31,293 nucleotides of DNA from JAFDVL01 sp043736395 (GTDB taxonomy: Bacteria > Acidobacteriota > Blastocatellia > RBC074), in assembly GCA_043736395.1 (NCBI GenBank), contig JAYTCQ010000254.1, positions 1 through 31,293 of the forward strand, written 5' to 3'. Below, in pieces: positions 15,378 to 23,985 of the stretch (position 1 is the stretch's first letter; every line of letters begins with the position of its first letter). The notes beneath the pieces are model-generated. The model did not search any database and had not been told where the DNA came from. It saw only the letters and a program-made list of their open reading frames with translations. The translations under genes were made by a program, and so were the position numbers.

Positions 15378-17339
15378 ATGTCTAAAATCCGCGTTCTACC
15401 AGATCAACTCGCTAATCAAATCGCCGCCGGAGAAGTCGTTGAGCGACCCGCTTCAATAGTCAAAGAACTCATCGAGAATTCTTTGGATGCTGGCGCAACG
15501 CAGATTCACGTCACCATTGAATCGGGCGGGCGTCGCCTCATCAAAATCTCTGATGACGGCGAAGGGATGATTCGTGATGATGCGATTCTCGCGTTTGAAC
15601 GGCACGCTACCAGCAAAATTAAAACCGCAGAAGATTTAGGCGCAATCGTCACGCTCGGCTTTCGCGGTGAAGCTCTTGCGTCTATCGCTTCGGTCAGCAA
15701 AGTGAAATTGCTCACGCAAACCAAAGATGATGTCGTCGGCGCACAAGTCGAAATTAATGGCGGGAAATTGCTCAACGTTAAAGAAGCTGCCTTCACACGC
15801 GGGACGGAATTTGAAATTCGCAGCTTGTTTTTCAATGTCCCGGCGCGTCTGAAATTTCTTAAATCCGAAGCGACAGAAAGTTTTCATATTGCGAATTTAG
15901 TCACGCACTACGCGCTGGCAAATCCGAAAATTGCGTTCACACTTACCAACAATGGACGCGAAAGCATTAGCGCTTCGCCTGTCGAAACGTTGCGCGAACG
16001 TGCGTATCAATTGTTCGGTGGGGATTTTGTAGATGCTTTAATTGAAGTCTTCGGCGAAGTCGGTTCCATTCGCGTCAGCGGTTTTGTCTCTTCGCCTTCG
16101 GTCGTACGTTCGACGCGTGACTCGCAATATTTTTTCGTCAATGGTCGCTTCGTGCGCGATAAAGTTTTAAGTCGTGCTTTGACCGAAGCCTTTCGCGCGA
16201 TGATGCCCGCAGGCGTGTACCCGTCCGCGATGCTCTTTGTCGAATTGCCTCCTGATGAAGTTGATGTCAATGTTCATCCCGCAAAAACCGAAGTGCGCTT
16301 TGTTCGTTCGACGATTGTTCACGACACTGTCCGCGATGCGATCAGGGCTTCAATCGGCGGAGCCAAAGCCGCCGTCACGCCGATGGTTCATCTTGAACCA
16401 AGCCTGACAATTCCTAAAGTCCACGAAAGGCCTGATTTTATTGGTCAGCAAAGCAGTCCTTCCATCGGAGCCTATCAACCGCCGCAACTTTCGCGTGAAG
16501 AAATGTTGTCAGGATTGAATGCGCCGATGCAGTTCGCAGAAGGCGGTTCGCAGCCGGATGAAATTACGAAGCCTGAAATTTCATCGCCTCCGCCTCTGCT
16601 TGAACAGCAGCGAATCAACTTAACAAAAACTGAAATTATTGCTGAGCCAAGCGCGGATGATAAACCTATTCTCTACGGCGTTCGCATTGGGTGTTTAGGT
16701 ACAAAAGGGTCTGATTTTTCTCATTCTCCGCTCAAGCCTGCGAATGATCTTTCGTTGATTCCTGACGACATCAAACCGCTTGGGCAAATGCACAACAGCT
16801 TCATCATTGCCGTGGATCGCGTCGGATTCATGCTGATAGATCAGCACGTCGCCCACGAACGAATTTTGTTTGAGCAACATTGGCAAAATCTCAATCGAAA
16901 ACAAATTCAGTCGCAGCGTTTGTTGATGCCGGAAACGATTGATTTGACTCCGGCGCAGGCTTCCGCGTTCGATCAACTTTCTTCAGAATTTGAAGCGAAT
17001 GGATTTGAAATCGGGCAACTTTCAGGACGTACAATTGCCGTGAAATCTATCCCGGCTGCGATTCCGCAAGAAGCCGCCAAAGCTTTATTAATTTCGCTGC
17101 TCGAAGCCATCGAGCAGGAACGTCGCGGCCTGACCATGGATGAAATTCGCGCCGAAATCGCTGCGGGCTTAGCGTGTCGTGCCGCTATCAAAATCAATAT
17201 GAGTCTCACGCCGGAAAAAATGCGGTGGTTGATTGATGAATTATTGAAGTGCAATAATCCGGCGACGTGTCCGCACGGCAGACCAATTATTTTGCGAATG
17301 ACCGCCAAAGAAATTGATAAGGCGTTTCAGCGAATCTAG
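15378..17339 (+). CDS. mutL: DNA mismatch repair protein MutL
   Basis: This 653-residue GHKL ATPase links MutS mismatch recognition to strand incision. The N-terminus IRVLPDQLANQIAAGEVVER, then ELIENSLDAGAT, ISDDGEGM, ATSKI and GFRGEALASIASVS, are the standard ATP-binding motifs. After a Pro/Ser/Gln-rich linker (about 340-470) comes the dimerisation and endonuclease domain. Its metal motif reads DQHVAHERILFE (the common form has Ala instead of Val at the fourth position). ACRAAIK and CPHGRP near the C-terminus are also kept, so this is the nicking type of MutL. The start ATG at 15378 lacks a clear ribosome site. No mutS is in the window. Confidence 0.97.
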   Translation: MSKIRVLPDQLANQIAAGEVVERPASIVKELIENSLDAGATQIHVTIESGGRRLIKISDDGEGMIRDDAILAFERHATSKIKTAEDLGAIVTLGFRGEALASIASVSKVKLLTQTKDDVVGAQVEINGGKLLNVKEAAFTRGTEFEIRSLFFNVPARLKFLKSEATESFHIANLVTHYALANPKIAFTLTNNGRESISASPVETLRERAYQLFGGDFVDALIEVFGEVGSIRVSGFVSSPSVVRSTRDSQYFFVNGRFVRDKVLSRALTEAFRAMMPAGVYPSAMLFVELPPDEVDVNVHPAKTEVRFVRSTIVHDTVRDAIRASIGGAKAAVTPMVHLEPSLTIPKVHERPDFIGQQSSPSIGAYQPPQLSREEMLSGLNAPMQFAEGGSQPDEITKPEISSPPPLLEQQRINLTKTEIIAEPSADDKPILYGVRIGCLGTKGSDFSHSPLKPANDLSLIPDDIKPLGQMHNSFIIAVDRVGFMLIDQHVAHERILFEQHWQNLNRKQIQSQRLLMPETIDLTPAQASAFDQLSSEFEANGFEIGQLSGRTIAVKSIPAAIPQEAAKALLISLLEAIEQERRGLTMDEIRAEIAAGLACRAAIKINMSLTPEKMRWLIDELLKCNNPATCPHGRPIILRMTAKEIDKAFQRI

Positions 17340-17430
17340 TTTATCTGTGGCAATAAAAGAACTGTCACAATCGAATTCTCCTCTTTCCAAACTCAGCGTA
17401 TAGTCAGTCATGATTTGAGGAATATTTTCT

Positions 17431-19818
17431 ATGAATGACGATCCATCGCAACCAACGAATGAACAGCTCTGGCAACGGCTAAATTTCATTGAGCAGCATT
17501 TGCGCGAACAAACGCAGCGAATTTACTCCATCGAAGAACGGCTGGGAATCGCCCAAAGATATCAAGCTCCGGCACCGACTAAGCCAGAACCCATTGTCGT
17601 TGTACCAGAAATTTCCCCAGCTCCGACCGTCGAAGAAGTAACCGAGCCTGAAGCGGAAGACATTGCGCCAAGCCCTATCAACATTGAGCCAAAACGTTCT
17701 CCCTTTGAATCGGAGACACCAATATTTTCGCAACAGGAAAAACCTGCTTTCAGTCTGGAAGGCATCAACATTGAATCGCTGATCGGCGGAAACTGGTTCA
17801 ATCGAATTGGAATTTTAGCCATCGTCATCGGCATTGGATTTTTCTTAAAGCTCGCCTTCGAGCGCGAATGGATTGGCCCAACCGGACGTGTCGCGCTCGG
17901 CGTTTTCATCGGCATCGGCTTCCTGGTTGGCGGAGAAAAACTTCGCTCGTTTGATTACAAACACTACGCGCAAGGACTCTCTGGCGGCGGCATTGCGATT
18001 TTGTATTTGACGTTTTTTGCAGCGTTCGCCCGCTACGGAATTATCGGGCAATTCCCTACCTTCGCTTTGATGGCAATGGTCACGGCAACTTCGGTTTTAT
18101 TGGCTGCGCGTTACAATGCGATTGCAATTGCAATCCTCGGAATCATCGGCGGATTCCTCACTCCGGTGATGCTCTCAACCGGCGTAGACAATCAAATTGG
18201 ATTGTTCAGTTACATCACTTTATTAAATCTTGGCGTGCTGGCTGTCGCGTATTTCAAGCAATGGCGCATCCTGAATTATTTGACGTACGGCGCAACCGTA
18301 CTGATGAGCGCGGCGTGGTATTTGGAATGGTACAGACCGGAAAAATTAGGGACGACAATATTTTTCTTCACGGTGCTGTTTGTAATTTTCGCGCTGCTTG
18401 CGGTCTTTCATAACATCATCCATCGCCGTCCGATTAAGTACCCTGAAATCTCGTTGATTTTCTCAAATGCTTTTATGTATTTCGGCGCGAGCTACGGCTT
18501 ATTGTCGCCACAATATCATCCGTATCTTGGCTTGTTCGCAGTTGTTCTTTCCGCATTTTATCTGGGCTTGGGCTATTTAACTTACAGCCGCGACGGTCAA
18601 GATAAATTCCTGATTTTGACATTTCTCGGACTCGCCAGTTTATTTTTGACGCTCGCGATTCCGATTCAATTTGATCAGCATTGGGTGACGATGGCGTGGG
18701 CGATTGAAGGCGTAATTTTGACGTGGATTGGATTGCAAGCCAAAGACCGTACAACGTATCGCGCCGCATTACTAATCTTCACAATCGCCTGTGTTCATTG
18801 GCTGATGTTTGATGCGAGCGATTTTGGTTACATTCCTGGCAACGGTTTTACGCCGCTCTTCAATCGTCGAACGTTTTCCGCACTGGCATTGATTGCTTCA
18901 TTGATTGCGGCGGCGTGGTTGCATTCAAAAACTGAGAACGATGAGGAAGAGTCTGGAGTCCTTCGAGCGATTTTTTTGGCAGCTGCGAACGTGCTGGTGA
19001 TTCTCTTTTTATCAATGGACATCAATGATTATTTTGAGAAACAGAAAATCGTCAAGAATTACAGTGAACTGACTACGGCGGAATCGTCAATCACTGAATG
19101 GACTCGCATTGATGCCTACAACAGGCCCATTGAGGAATCCAAACAGTTGTTGCTTTCGTTGCTCTTCACGTTGTACGCCGGAGTCGCGTTATGCCTCGGC
19201 GTGGTTCGCAAAAATAAATGGATGCGATTTGGCGGATTCGCTTTGCTAACACTGGCAACCGTCAAATTGATTGCGGTGAATGCGCCATATTTTGATGATC
19301 CGAGCCATACATTATTTTTCAATAAAACATTTCTTGCCTTTGCCGCTTTGGTCGCTGCGCTGTTCGCGGGACGTTATTTTTATTCGAGAAAGAGCGAAGG
19401 ACTTGATCCCCAGGAAACAAATGTCGCTTACAATATACTGACGGTTGGAGCGAATATTTTAGCAATCGCGGCACTCACACTCGAAGCTTCGGGCTATTAT
19501 TCTCCGTCACGAAATCCACAAGTTGTCGAAGGAATGCGCGATTTTGTTTTGTCGCAACGGCTGTCGCTTTCCATCATCTGGATGCTTTACGGCGGAGCGA
19601 TGTTGGTAGCAGGACTCGCACGATCCAGAAAGCTTTTGCGTTTGATGGGCTTGATTTTATTGGCGGTGACGACACTCAAAGTATTTTTGTTAGATTTATC
19701 CTCGCTTGATAAAATTTATCGCATCATTTCATTTATTTTCCTGGGAGCGATTTTGTTGGGTGTATCTTTCCTTTATCAACGCTGGCTAAAAAAGAATGAA
19801 CCGGAAGAAATTTCTTGA
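17431..19818 (+). CDS. DUF2339 polytopic membrane protein
   Basis: This 795-residue protein has a short N-terminal coiled-coil (LWQRLNFIEQHLREQTQRIY), a Pro/Glu-rich linker to about residue 105, then about 20 or more hydrophobic helices to the C-terminus. The SLIGGNWFNRIGILAIVIGI stretch entering the first membrane helix is a typical feature of DUF2339 proteins, and the size fits. The biochemical function of the family is not established. GAGGAA lies before the ATG. The next gene encodes a DUF3999-type protein 67 bp downstream; DUF2339 and DUF3999 genes are neighbours in many bacteria, which suggests a membrane-envelope pair. A REP-like hairpin lies in the gap. Confidence 0.87.
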   Translation: MNDDPSQPTNEQLWQRLNFIEQHLREQTQRIYSIEERLGIAQRYQAPAPTKPEPIVVVPEISPAPTVEEVTEPEAEDIAPSPINIEPKRSPFESETPIFSQQEKPAFSLEGINIESLIGGNWFNRIGILAIVIGIGFFLKLAFEREWIGPTGRVALGVFIGIGFLVGGEKLRSFDYKHYAQGLSGGGIAILYLTFFAAFARYGIIGQFPTFALMAMVTATSVLLAARYNAIAIAILGIIGGFLTPVMLSTGVDNQIGLFSYITLLNLGVLAVAYFKQWRILNYLTYGATVLMSAAWYLEWYRPEKLGTTIFFFTVLFVIFALLAVFHNIIHRRPIKYPEISLIFSNAFMYFGASYGLLSPQYHPYLGLFAVVLSAFYLGLGYLTYSRDGQDKFLILTFLGLASLFLTLAIPIQFDQHWVTMAWAIEGVILTWIGLQAKDRTTYRAALLIFTIACVHWLMFDASDFGYIPGNGFTPLFNRRTFSALALIASLIAAAWLHSKTENDEEESGVLRAIFLAAANVLVILFLSMDINDYFEKQKIVKNYSELTTAESSITEWTRIDAYNRPIEESKQLLLSLLFTLYAGVALCLGVVRKNKWMRFGGFALLTLATVKLIAVNAPYFDDPSHTLFFNKTFLAFAALVAALFAGRYFYSRKSEGLDPQETNVAYNILTVGANILAIAALTLEASGYYSPSRNPQVVEGMRDFVLSQRLSLSIIWMLYGGAMLVAGLARSRKLLRLMGLILLAVTTLKVFLLDLSSLDKIYRIISFIFLGAILLGVSFLYQRWLKKNEPEEIS

Positions 19819-19839
19819 GACGTTTCATCATCATTTTTT

Positions 19840-19853
19840 GCCGCATCGCGGCG
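19840..19853. repeat. Single REP-like hairpin
   Basis: GCCGC-ATC-GCGGC, with a T-run in front, lies between the DUF2339 and DUF3999 genes. The same 14 bases occur inverted in the block at 12261-12275, and TTTTTTGCCGCAT recurs at 30768-30780. This points to one dispersed repeat family. Confidence 0.55.
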
Positions 19854-19885
19854 ATAATGGATTCAAAGCAATTTAGTTTTTGTGC

Positions 19886-21217
19886 ATGGATAAACGACCA
19901 ATCATCATCGGTTTAGTTGGCTTAGCAGTTGCGTTGTGCTGCTTGTCGTTTTTCGCAATGGCGGATTTCACGCCCGGAAAATGGGCGTACGCACGTGATC
20001 TCATCCTTTCAGATCCAGACGCTGGAAGCGAATACGCAACCGTTGAATTGGACGGAAAAGTCTATGAACACGCGGCGATTTCACTCAATGATCTCCGCGT
20101 CGTGGATGATCGAGGCACGGAAGTCGCTTCCATCGTGCAACAAATGCCTTTCGAAATTCGCGCGACGATTCCTGCCAAAATTATTAATCAGCAATTCGAA
20201 AAAGGACGTTCTATTTATACAGTTGATGCAGGCGAGAATAACAATTCCAACGCGTTGCAGTTAACGACTGAATCCAGAAATTTTTCGCGCCGCGTGACGG
20301 TTGAAGGCAGTAATAGCGGCGTCTGGGAAATGTTGCGCGATGATGGTTATGTCATGGATTTCAGTCGTGACGAAACTGCGCAATCCTTGAAAATAAATTT
20401 TGCGGCGACGAAGTATCGCTATTTGCTCGTGACGATTTTTGATAAGAATGAAACGCCGCTGGAAATTTCTTCAATTGATTTATATCCAACGACCATCACG
20501 AAATCACCGTTGAAATTATTGCCCACCGAAATGATCTCACAAACGCAGGATCCCAAACTTCGCGCGACAATTGTGACGATCAAAATTGAAGATTTGCGAA
20601 CGCCAAATTCTCAAATTGAAATCTTTCCCGAAAATGTAGATTTACCGATTATCGGGCCGAGCTATTCTTCAAAAGTCCCCGGAACTCACGTCAGTTTTCA
20701 TCGTCGCGTAGAAATCGAACAGTGCTTTCCTACCCCTGAAAATAAGGATTTGCGTTGCAGCACGCTCACTTCCGGCAACATTTACAACATCAGCATTGAT
20801 CGCCTTCGGGCGCAGAATTTGACGATTGATTATCCAGAAGCGCACAGTGGAAATTTACGGCTAAAAATTTATAATTACGACGATCAACCGTTGAAAATTC
20901 GGGGTGTCAAAATCAGCGGTGCGCCGCGACTTTTGCTTTTCAAACATGAAGCTGGGAGGAGCTATAAATTAATGTACGGCAATGAAAAAGCATCAGCTCC
21001 GCAATACGATTTGGCGCGGCTTTCGCCGTATTTTGAAGTTACTAATTTGAAAAGATTCCAGCTTGGAACTGAAACAAAACTGGAGCTAACTCCCGAAATA
21101 AACCCGAGCAACAGCACGCAAAAAAATCCTCTCTGGTTATGGGCAGTAATCGTAATTGCGGTTGGATTTTTAGGCACATTAATTTATCGACTGGCGAAGA
21201 TGAATTCGAATCCTTGA
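19886..21217 (+). CDS. DUF3999-like membrane-anchored protein
   Basis: This 443-residue protein has an N-terminal signal or anchor (IIIGLVGLAVALCCLSFFAM) and a C-terminal membrane helix (LWLWAVIVIAVGFLGTLIYRL) followed by a short basic tail. The large periplasmic part is beta-rich. The segment WAYARDLIL, then YATVELDGKVYEHAAISLND and LRVVDDRGTEV, follows the opening pattern of DUF3999 proteins, and the adjacency to a DUF2339 gene supports the assignment. The function is unknown. I chose the ATG at 19886; an in-frame TTG two codons upstream (19880) is possible. No clear ribosome site is visible. A heptamer array and a hairpin repeat follow the stop. Confidence 0.72.
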   Translation: MDKRPIIIGLVGLAVALCCLSFFAMADFTPGKWAYARDLILSDPDAGSEYATVELDGKVYEHAAISLNDLRVVDDRGTEVASIVQQMPFEIRATIPAKIINQQFEKGRSIYTVDAGENNNSNALQLTTESRNFSRRVTVEGSNSGVWEMLRDDGYVMDFSRDETAQSLKINFAATKYRYLLVTIFDKNETPLEISSIDLYPTTITKSPLKLLPTEMISQTQDPKLRATIVTIKIEDLRTPNSQIEIFPENVDLPIIGPSYSSKVPGTHVSFHRRVEIEQCFPTPENKDLRCSTLTSGNIYNISIDRLRAQNLTIDYPEAHSGNLRLKIYNYDDQPLKIRGVKISGAPRLLLFKHEAGRSYKLMYGNEKASAPQYDLARLSPYFEVTNLKRFQLGTETKLELTPEINPSNSTQKNPLWLWAVIVIAVGFLGTLIYRLAKMNSNP

Positions 21218-21226
21218 AAAATTTGC

Positions 21227-21261
21227 CACTCGACATTTTCCATCCGCCAATTTCACATTCA
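21227..21261. repeat. Heptamer array after DUF3999-like gene (left half)
   Basis: Adjoining 7-bp words CACTCGA, CATTTTC, CATCCGC, CAATTTC and ACATTCA start 9 bp after the stop at 21217. In reverse complement they resemble the TTGAAAG/TGGAAAA words at 21372-21399, and a hairpin repeat sits between the two halves. Confidence 0.55.
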
Positions 21262-21289
21262 TAAATAGACATGCAAAATGAGTGCGACC

Positions 21290-21353
21290 TGTAGGGTAGG
21301 TTCTCAACCAGCCCGATTGTTAACAAGCGGGCAGGTTGAGAACCTACTCTACA
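21290..21353. repeat. 26-bp inverted repeat (extragenic palindrome)
   Basis: Arms 21290-21315 and 21328-21353 match at 24 of 26 positions (one mismatch is a G-U-type change) around a 12-nt loop. The core word GTAGG-TTCTCAACC ends in GCCCG. It lies between the DUF3999-like gene and the sixA-like gene, flanked on both sides by heptamer arrays. It could act as a terminator or be a mobile REP-type element. Confidence 0.8.
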
Positions 21354-21371
21354 AATTTTCTCTCCGAGAAG

Positions 21372-21399
21372 TTGAGAATTGAAAGTGGAAAATTGAGAG
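21372..21399. repeat. Heptamer array before sixA-like gene (right half)
   Basis: Four adjoining words, TTGAGAA, TTGAAAG, TGGAAAA and TTGAGAG, end 31 bp before the ATG at 21431, which has no visible Shine-Dalgarno. Confidence 0.65.
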
Positions 21400-21430
21400 T
21401 TTTTCCCACTTCTGTGATTAAATATCGAAT

Positions 21431-21946
21431 ATGCATTTGTATTTATTACGACACGGCATCGCCGCCGATTTCAGCACAGGGATGACACGCGACGCAGATC
21501 GCCCTTTAACCAAAGAAGGATGGAAAAAAATGCGCGATGAAGCGCGTGGCATGCAAAAACTCGATATTGAGTTCGACAAGATTTTCACGAGCCCTTATTT
21601 GCGGACACAGCAGACCGCACAGGCCGTGGCTGAAGTTTACAAATTCGATGCCGACAACATCATCACGATAGAAAATCTCGCCGCTGGCAATCCTTTCGCA
21701 CTGCCTCCCTATCGCAAACCGCAAGTCTTCATTGACATTGGAGCCTACGATTTTGAAAAGGCGTTGATCGTTGGTCATATGCCGGATATGTCGGAGATGG
21801 CCTCAATTTTATTGACGGGCGAAATGAATACACAGTTTGATTTTAAAAAAGGGTCGCTTTGTTTAATTGAAATAGATGGCCTGCCACCTCGTGGAAACGG
21901 TATAATGCGGTGGATGATGACACCGAAACAATTAGTTCATAGTTAG
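21431..21946 (+). CDS. sixA: SixA-like phosphohistidine phosphatase
   Basis: This 171-residue enzyme of the histidine phosphatase superfamily is of the short SixA type, whose known members remove phosphate from histidine residues of signalling or phosphotransfer proteins. The phosphorylated His8 lies in LLRHGIA, PLTKEG follows, the arginine-containing TSPYLRTQQTAQ is at 53-64 and the second His116 is in IVGHMPDMSE. Residues 79-107 are a family-typical variable region. It is cytosolic by sequence. No clear ribosome site is seen, only the heptamer leader. The stop codon TAG lies inside the next heptamer array (GTTAGCA), so repeat growth may have shaped its C-terminus. The ppa gene follows 86 bp later. 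Confidence 0.85.
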   Translation: MHLYLLRHGIAADFSTGMTRDADRPLTKEGWKKMRDEARGMQKLDIEFDKIFTSPYLRTQQTAQAVAEVYKFDADNIITIENLAAGNPFALPPYRKPQVFIDIGAYDFEKALIVGHMPDMSEMASILLTGEMNTQFDFKKGSLCLIEIDGLPPRGNGIMRWMMTPKQLVHS

Positions 21947-22015
21947 CAGTTCGCGGTTCGCAGTTTTCCTCTGCGAACTGTTTTTACTGCGAACCACGAA
22001 CTATCAACTGCGAAC
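21935..22015. repeat. Heptamer array, inverted pair, between sixA-like gene and ppa
   Basis: The left words are GTTCATA, GTTAGCA, GTTCGCG and GTTCGCA (21935-21962). The right words, TGCGAAC (21972-21978) and TGCGAAC, CACGAAC, TATCAAC, TGCGAAC (21988-22015), are their inverse type. The left half overlaps the last codons of the sixA-like gene; the right half ends 17 bp before the ppa ATG. Unlike the other arrays, a normal AGGAG ribosome site lies between array and start codon. Confidence 0.85.
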
Positions 22016-22032
22016 TTTCTTAGGAGTATTGA

Positions 22033-22572
22033 ATGAATCCCTGGCACGATGTGGAGCTTGGCATAGATTGTCCCGAATATTTTAATGCAGTAATTGAAAT
22101 CCCGATTGGCTCCAACGTCAAATATGAAATGGATAAAGTGACCGGATTGTTGCGCGTAGACCGCGTCCTCTTCAGCGCCGTCCATTACCCCGCGAATTAT
22201 GGTTTTTTACCGCGCACGTATTGCGACGATAACGATCCGTTGGATGTGCTCGTTTTAGGGCAAACCGAAGTCGTACCGCTGTGCATTATTCGCGCCAAAA
22301 CGATTGGTGTCATGCAGATGATTGATGAGAACGAAGAGGATGACAAAATTATCGCCGTACACGCGGACGACCCTGAATATAGGCACTATCGCGACATTTC
22401 AGAACTGCCGGAACATCGCTTGAAATCCGTGCAGCGATTCTTTGAAGATTATAAAGCGCTGGAAAATAAAAAGGTCAAAGTCGAACGCTTTATGGGGCGC
22501 ATTGATGCTTGCAATATTATTGAACGCAGCATTGAATTGTATAATCAAAAACGTGAGGAGGGAGAAATATGA
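22033..22572 (+). CDS. ppa: Inorganic pyrophosphatase (family I)
   Basis: This 179-residue soluble family I pyrophosphatase hydrolyses pyrophosphate from biosynthetic reactions to phosphate in the cytosol with magnesium. The N-terminal IEIPIGSNVKYEMDK supplies the conserved Glu/Lys, YPANYGFLPRTYCDD follows, and the signature DDNDPLDVLVL carries the three metal-binding aspartates. Later features such as RFFEDYKALENKKVKVE are typical, and length is normal for bacteria. AGGAG precedes the ATG by 7 nt. The stop overlaps the start of the next small gene (ATGA at 22569-22572), so these two are translationally coupled. Confidence 0.97.
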   Translation: MNPWHDVELGIDCPEYFNAVIEIPIGSNVKYEMDKVTGLLRVDRVLFSAVHYPANYGFLPRTYCDDNDPLDVLVLGQTEVVPLCIIRAKTIGVMQMIDENEEDDKIIAVHADDPEYRHYRDISELPEHRLKSVQRFFEDYKALENKKVKVERFMGRIDACNIIERSIELYNQKREEGEI

Positions 22573-22772
22573 GCGCAGTCTTAACACCGAAAGCCACAGA
22601 ACAAGGTTGGGTCATTGACATGCCAGAGGAAATGGCGAAATCCATTGGTGTCGAAGAAAGCTCGACAATTCTTTTATATGGCAGTGACGGCAGTATACGA
22701 ACGGAGATATTGCCACCTCTCTCACCACAAATACAGGAAGCATCCCGCTATTTACTGAACAAAATTAGATGA
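22569..22772 (+). CDS. Antitoxin-like small protein
   Basis: This 67-residue protein overlaps the ppa stop by 4 nt (ATGA), with GGAGGGAG as ribosome site. The sequence (VLTPKATEQGWVIDMPEEMA, then IGVEESSTILLYGSDGSIRT) reads like a short AbrB/SpoVT-type swapped-hairpin or antitoxin-like protein: a beta-rich GWVIDMP start, then a helical tail. I recall similar small proteins next to RelE/ParE-type toxins, but no toxin gene follows here. The function is therefore only inferred. Its position in the ppa transcript may be incidental. Confidence 0.6.
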   Translation: MSAVLTPKATEQGWVIDMPEEMAKSIGVEESSTILLYGSDGSIRTEILPPLSPQIQEASRYLLNKIR

Positions 22773-22818
22773 ATCGCTCTTTCGGGAATTGATTTTACTC
22801 ACTAACCTTTGGTAATAA

Positions 22819-23967
22819 ATGACTAACTTTCCCTCATTTTTTTTACTCCTAATCCTCACTAACTTCAACATCGTTGCTCAGCCAAACCACCTGCTTTCAG
22901 TAAACCCACAAGTTAAATCAGTGGTTTCAGATGAGGTACAACAAGCGATAACAAATTTACAAAAAAACCGCTTGCCCGAAGCTATTGAACTTTTACAGCA
23001 AGCAATAAAACAGAATGTTAACGACGCTGATGCTTGGCAGTATTTGGGTATTGCTAGTTTTAGGATTGGAAAAATTGAAGTAGCAAAACAAGCATTTGAA
23101 AAATCTATCTCCCTGCGTTCAGATGTAGCGACTTCGCATACTGGTTTAGCTTCTTGCTTTCTAGCATTAAATAAAACAAATGAGGCAGAAAAGGAAGCAA
23201 GATTAGCTTTAAAAATTAACCCTCGGAGCGATGAGGCAAGATATTTTCTCAGTGCTATTAAACTGAAAATAGAAGACTTCAATAATGCAATTATTGAAGC
23301 GGATAATGCTTTAGAAATAAACTCTGCCTTCAAAGAAGCTCTTATATTGAAAAATCTGGCTGTCTTCGAGATTTTTAGTCGAGTTATTGATCCCAACTTC
23401 AGAATTGACAAAAACTTTGAAAAAGAGCAAGCATTAAACTATATGCTTTTTGGGATGACACCAAATTTTGACAATTCTAAAACTCAGTTCAAAATAAATC
23501 AGGCAGGGCGTTTTAATAACGCTTTGGAAGTTTTTAACAACGCAATGAAGAGAACTCCGAACACCGACGAAGTAAAAAAATGGCAGTCTTTAATTGACTC
23601 TATCAGCTTTTGGAAACCTTGGATTCTTGATTTAGATAAAAAGCCTCTTTCTTCAGAGTTAGTTCAATTAAACAAAACAACTATTAAGCCAAAGCTTCTT
23701 AAAGTACCTGAGGTTACAAATCTTTCATCTCAAATAGATACAATTACTACCTTGTTAGTTATCGTGACACCTGAAGGAGCTATCCTTCATCCATTATTTA
23801 CTCTTCCACCATACTATGGACTCGCTCCACTGATTTTATCAATCACGGATAAAATCATTCTTTCTCCAGCGCAGCTCAAAGGAAAACCTGTTACAACAAT
23901 GACGATTTTACGATTTGAAATTACGGGTGGTCGTTGTTCAGTATCAATTCCAGAGCAAAAGAAATAG
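22819..23967 (+). CDS. Exported TPR protein with TonB-C-like tail
   Basis: This 382-residue protein begins with a hydrophobic signal (FFLLLILTNFNIVA, cleavage near residue 20). About three tetratricopeptide repeats follow at roughly 38-185 (LPEAIELLQQAIKQNVNDAD, AWQYLGIASFRIGKIEVAKQ, ARLALKINPRSDEARYFLSA). A less regular middle part comes next, and the last 90 residues (TLLVIVTPEGAILHPLFTLP, LKGKPVTTMTILRFEI) resemble a degenerate TonB C-terminal-type domain. TPRs mediate protein contacts, so a periplasmic scaffold role is plausible. Codon use is much more A+T-rich than in ppa or the AtuA-like gene, hinting at a different origin or relaxed selection. There is no clear ribosome site at the ATG. 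Confidence 0.75.
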   Translation: MTNFPSFFLLLILTNFNIVAQPNHLLSVNPQVKSVVSDEVQQAITNLQKNRLPEAIELLQQAIKQNVNDADAWQYLGIASFRIGKIEVAKQAFEKSISLRSDVATSHTGLASCFLALNKTNEAEKEARLALKINPRSDEARYFLSAIKLKIEDFNNAIIEADNALEINSAFKEALILKNLAVFEIFSRVIDPNFRIDKNFEKEQALNYMLFGMTPNFDNSKTQFKINQAGRFNNALEVFNNAMKRTPNTDEVKKWQSLIDSISFWKPWILDLDKKPLSSELVQLNKTTIKPKLLKVPEVTNLSSQIDTITTLLVIVTPEGAILHPLFTLPPYYGLAPLILSITDKIILSPAQLKGKPVTTMTILRFEITGGRCSVSIPEQKK

Positions 23968-23985
23968 GCTAACTGGGAAAATTTT

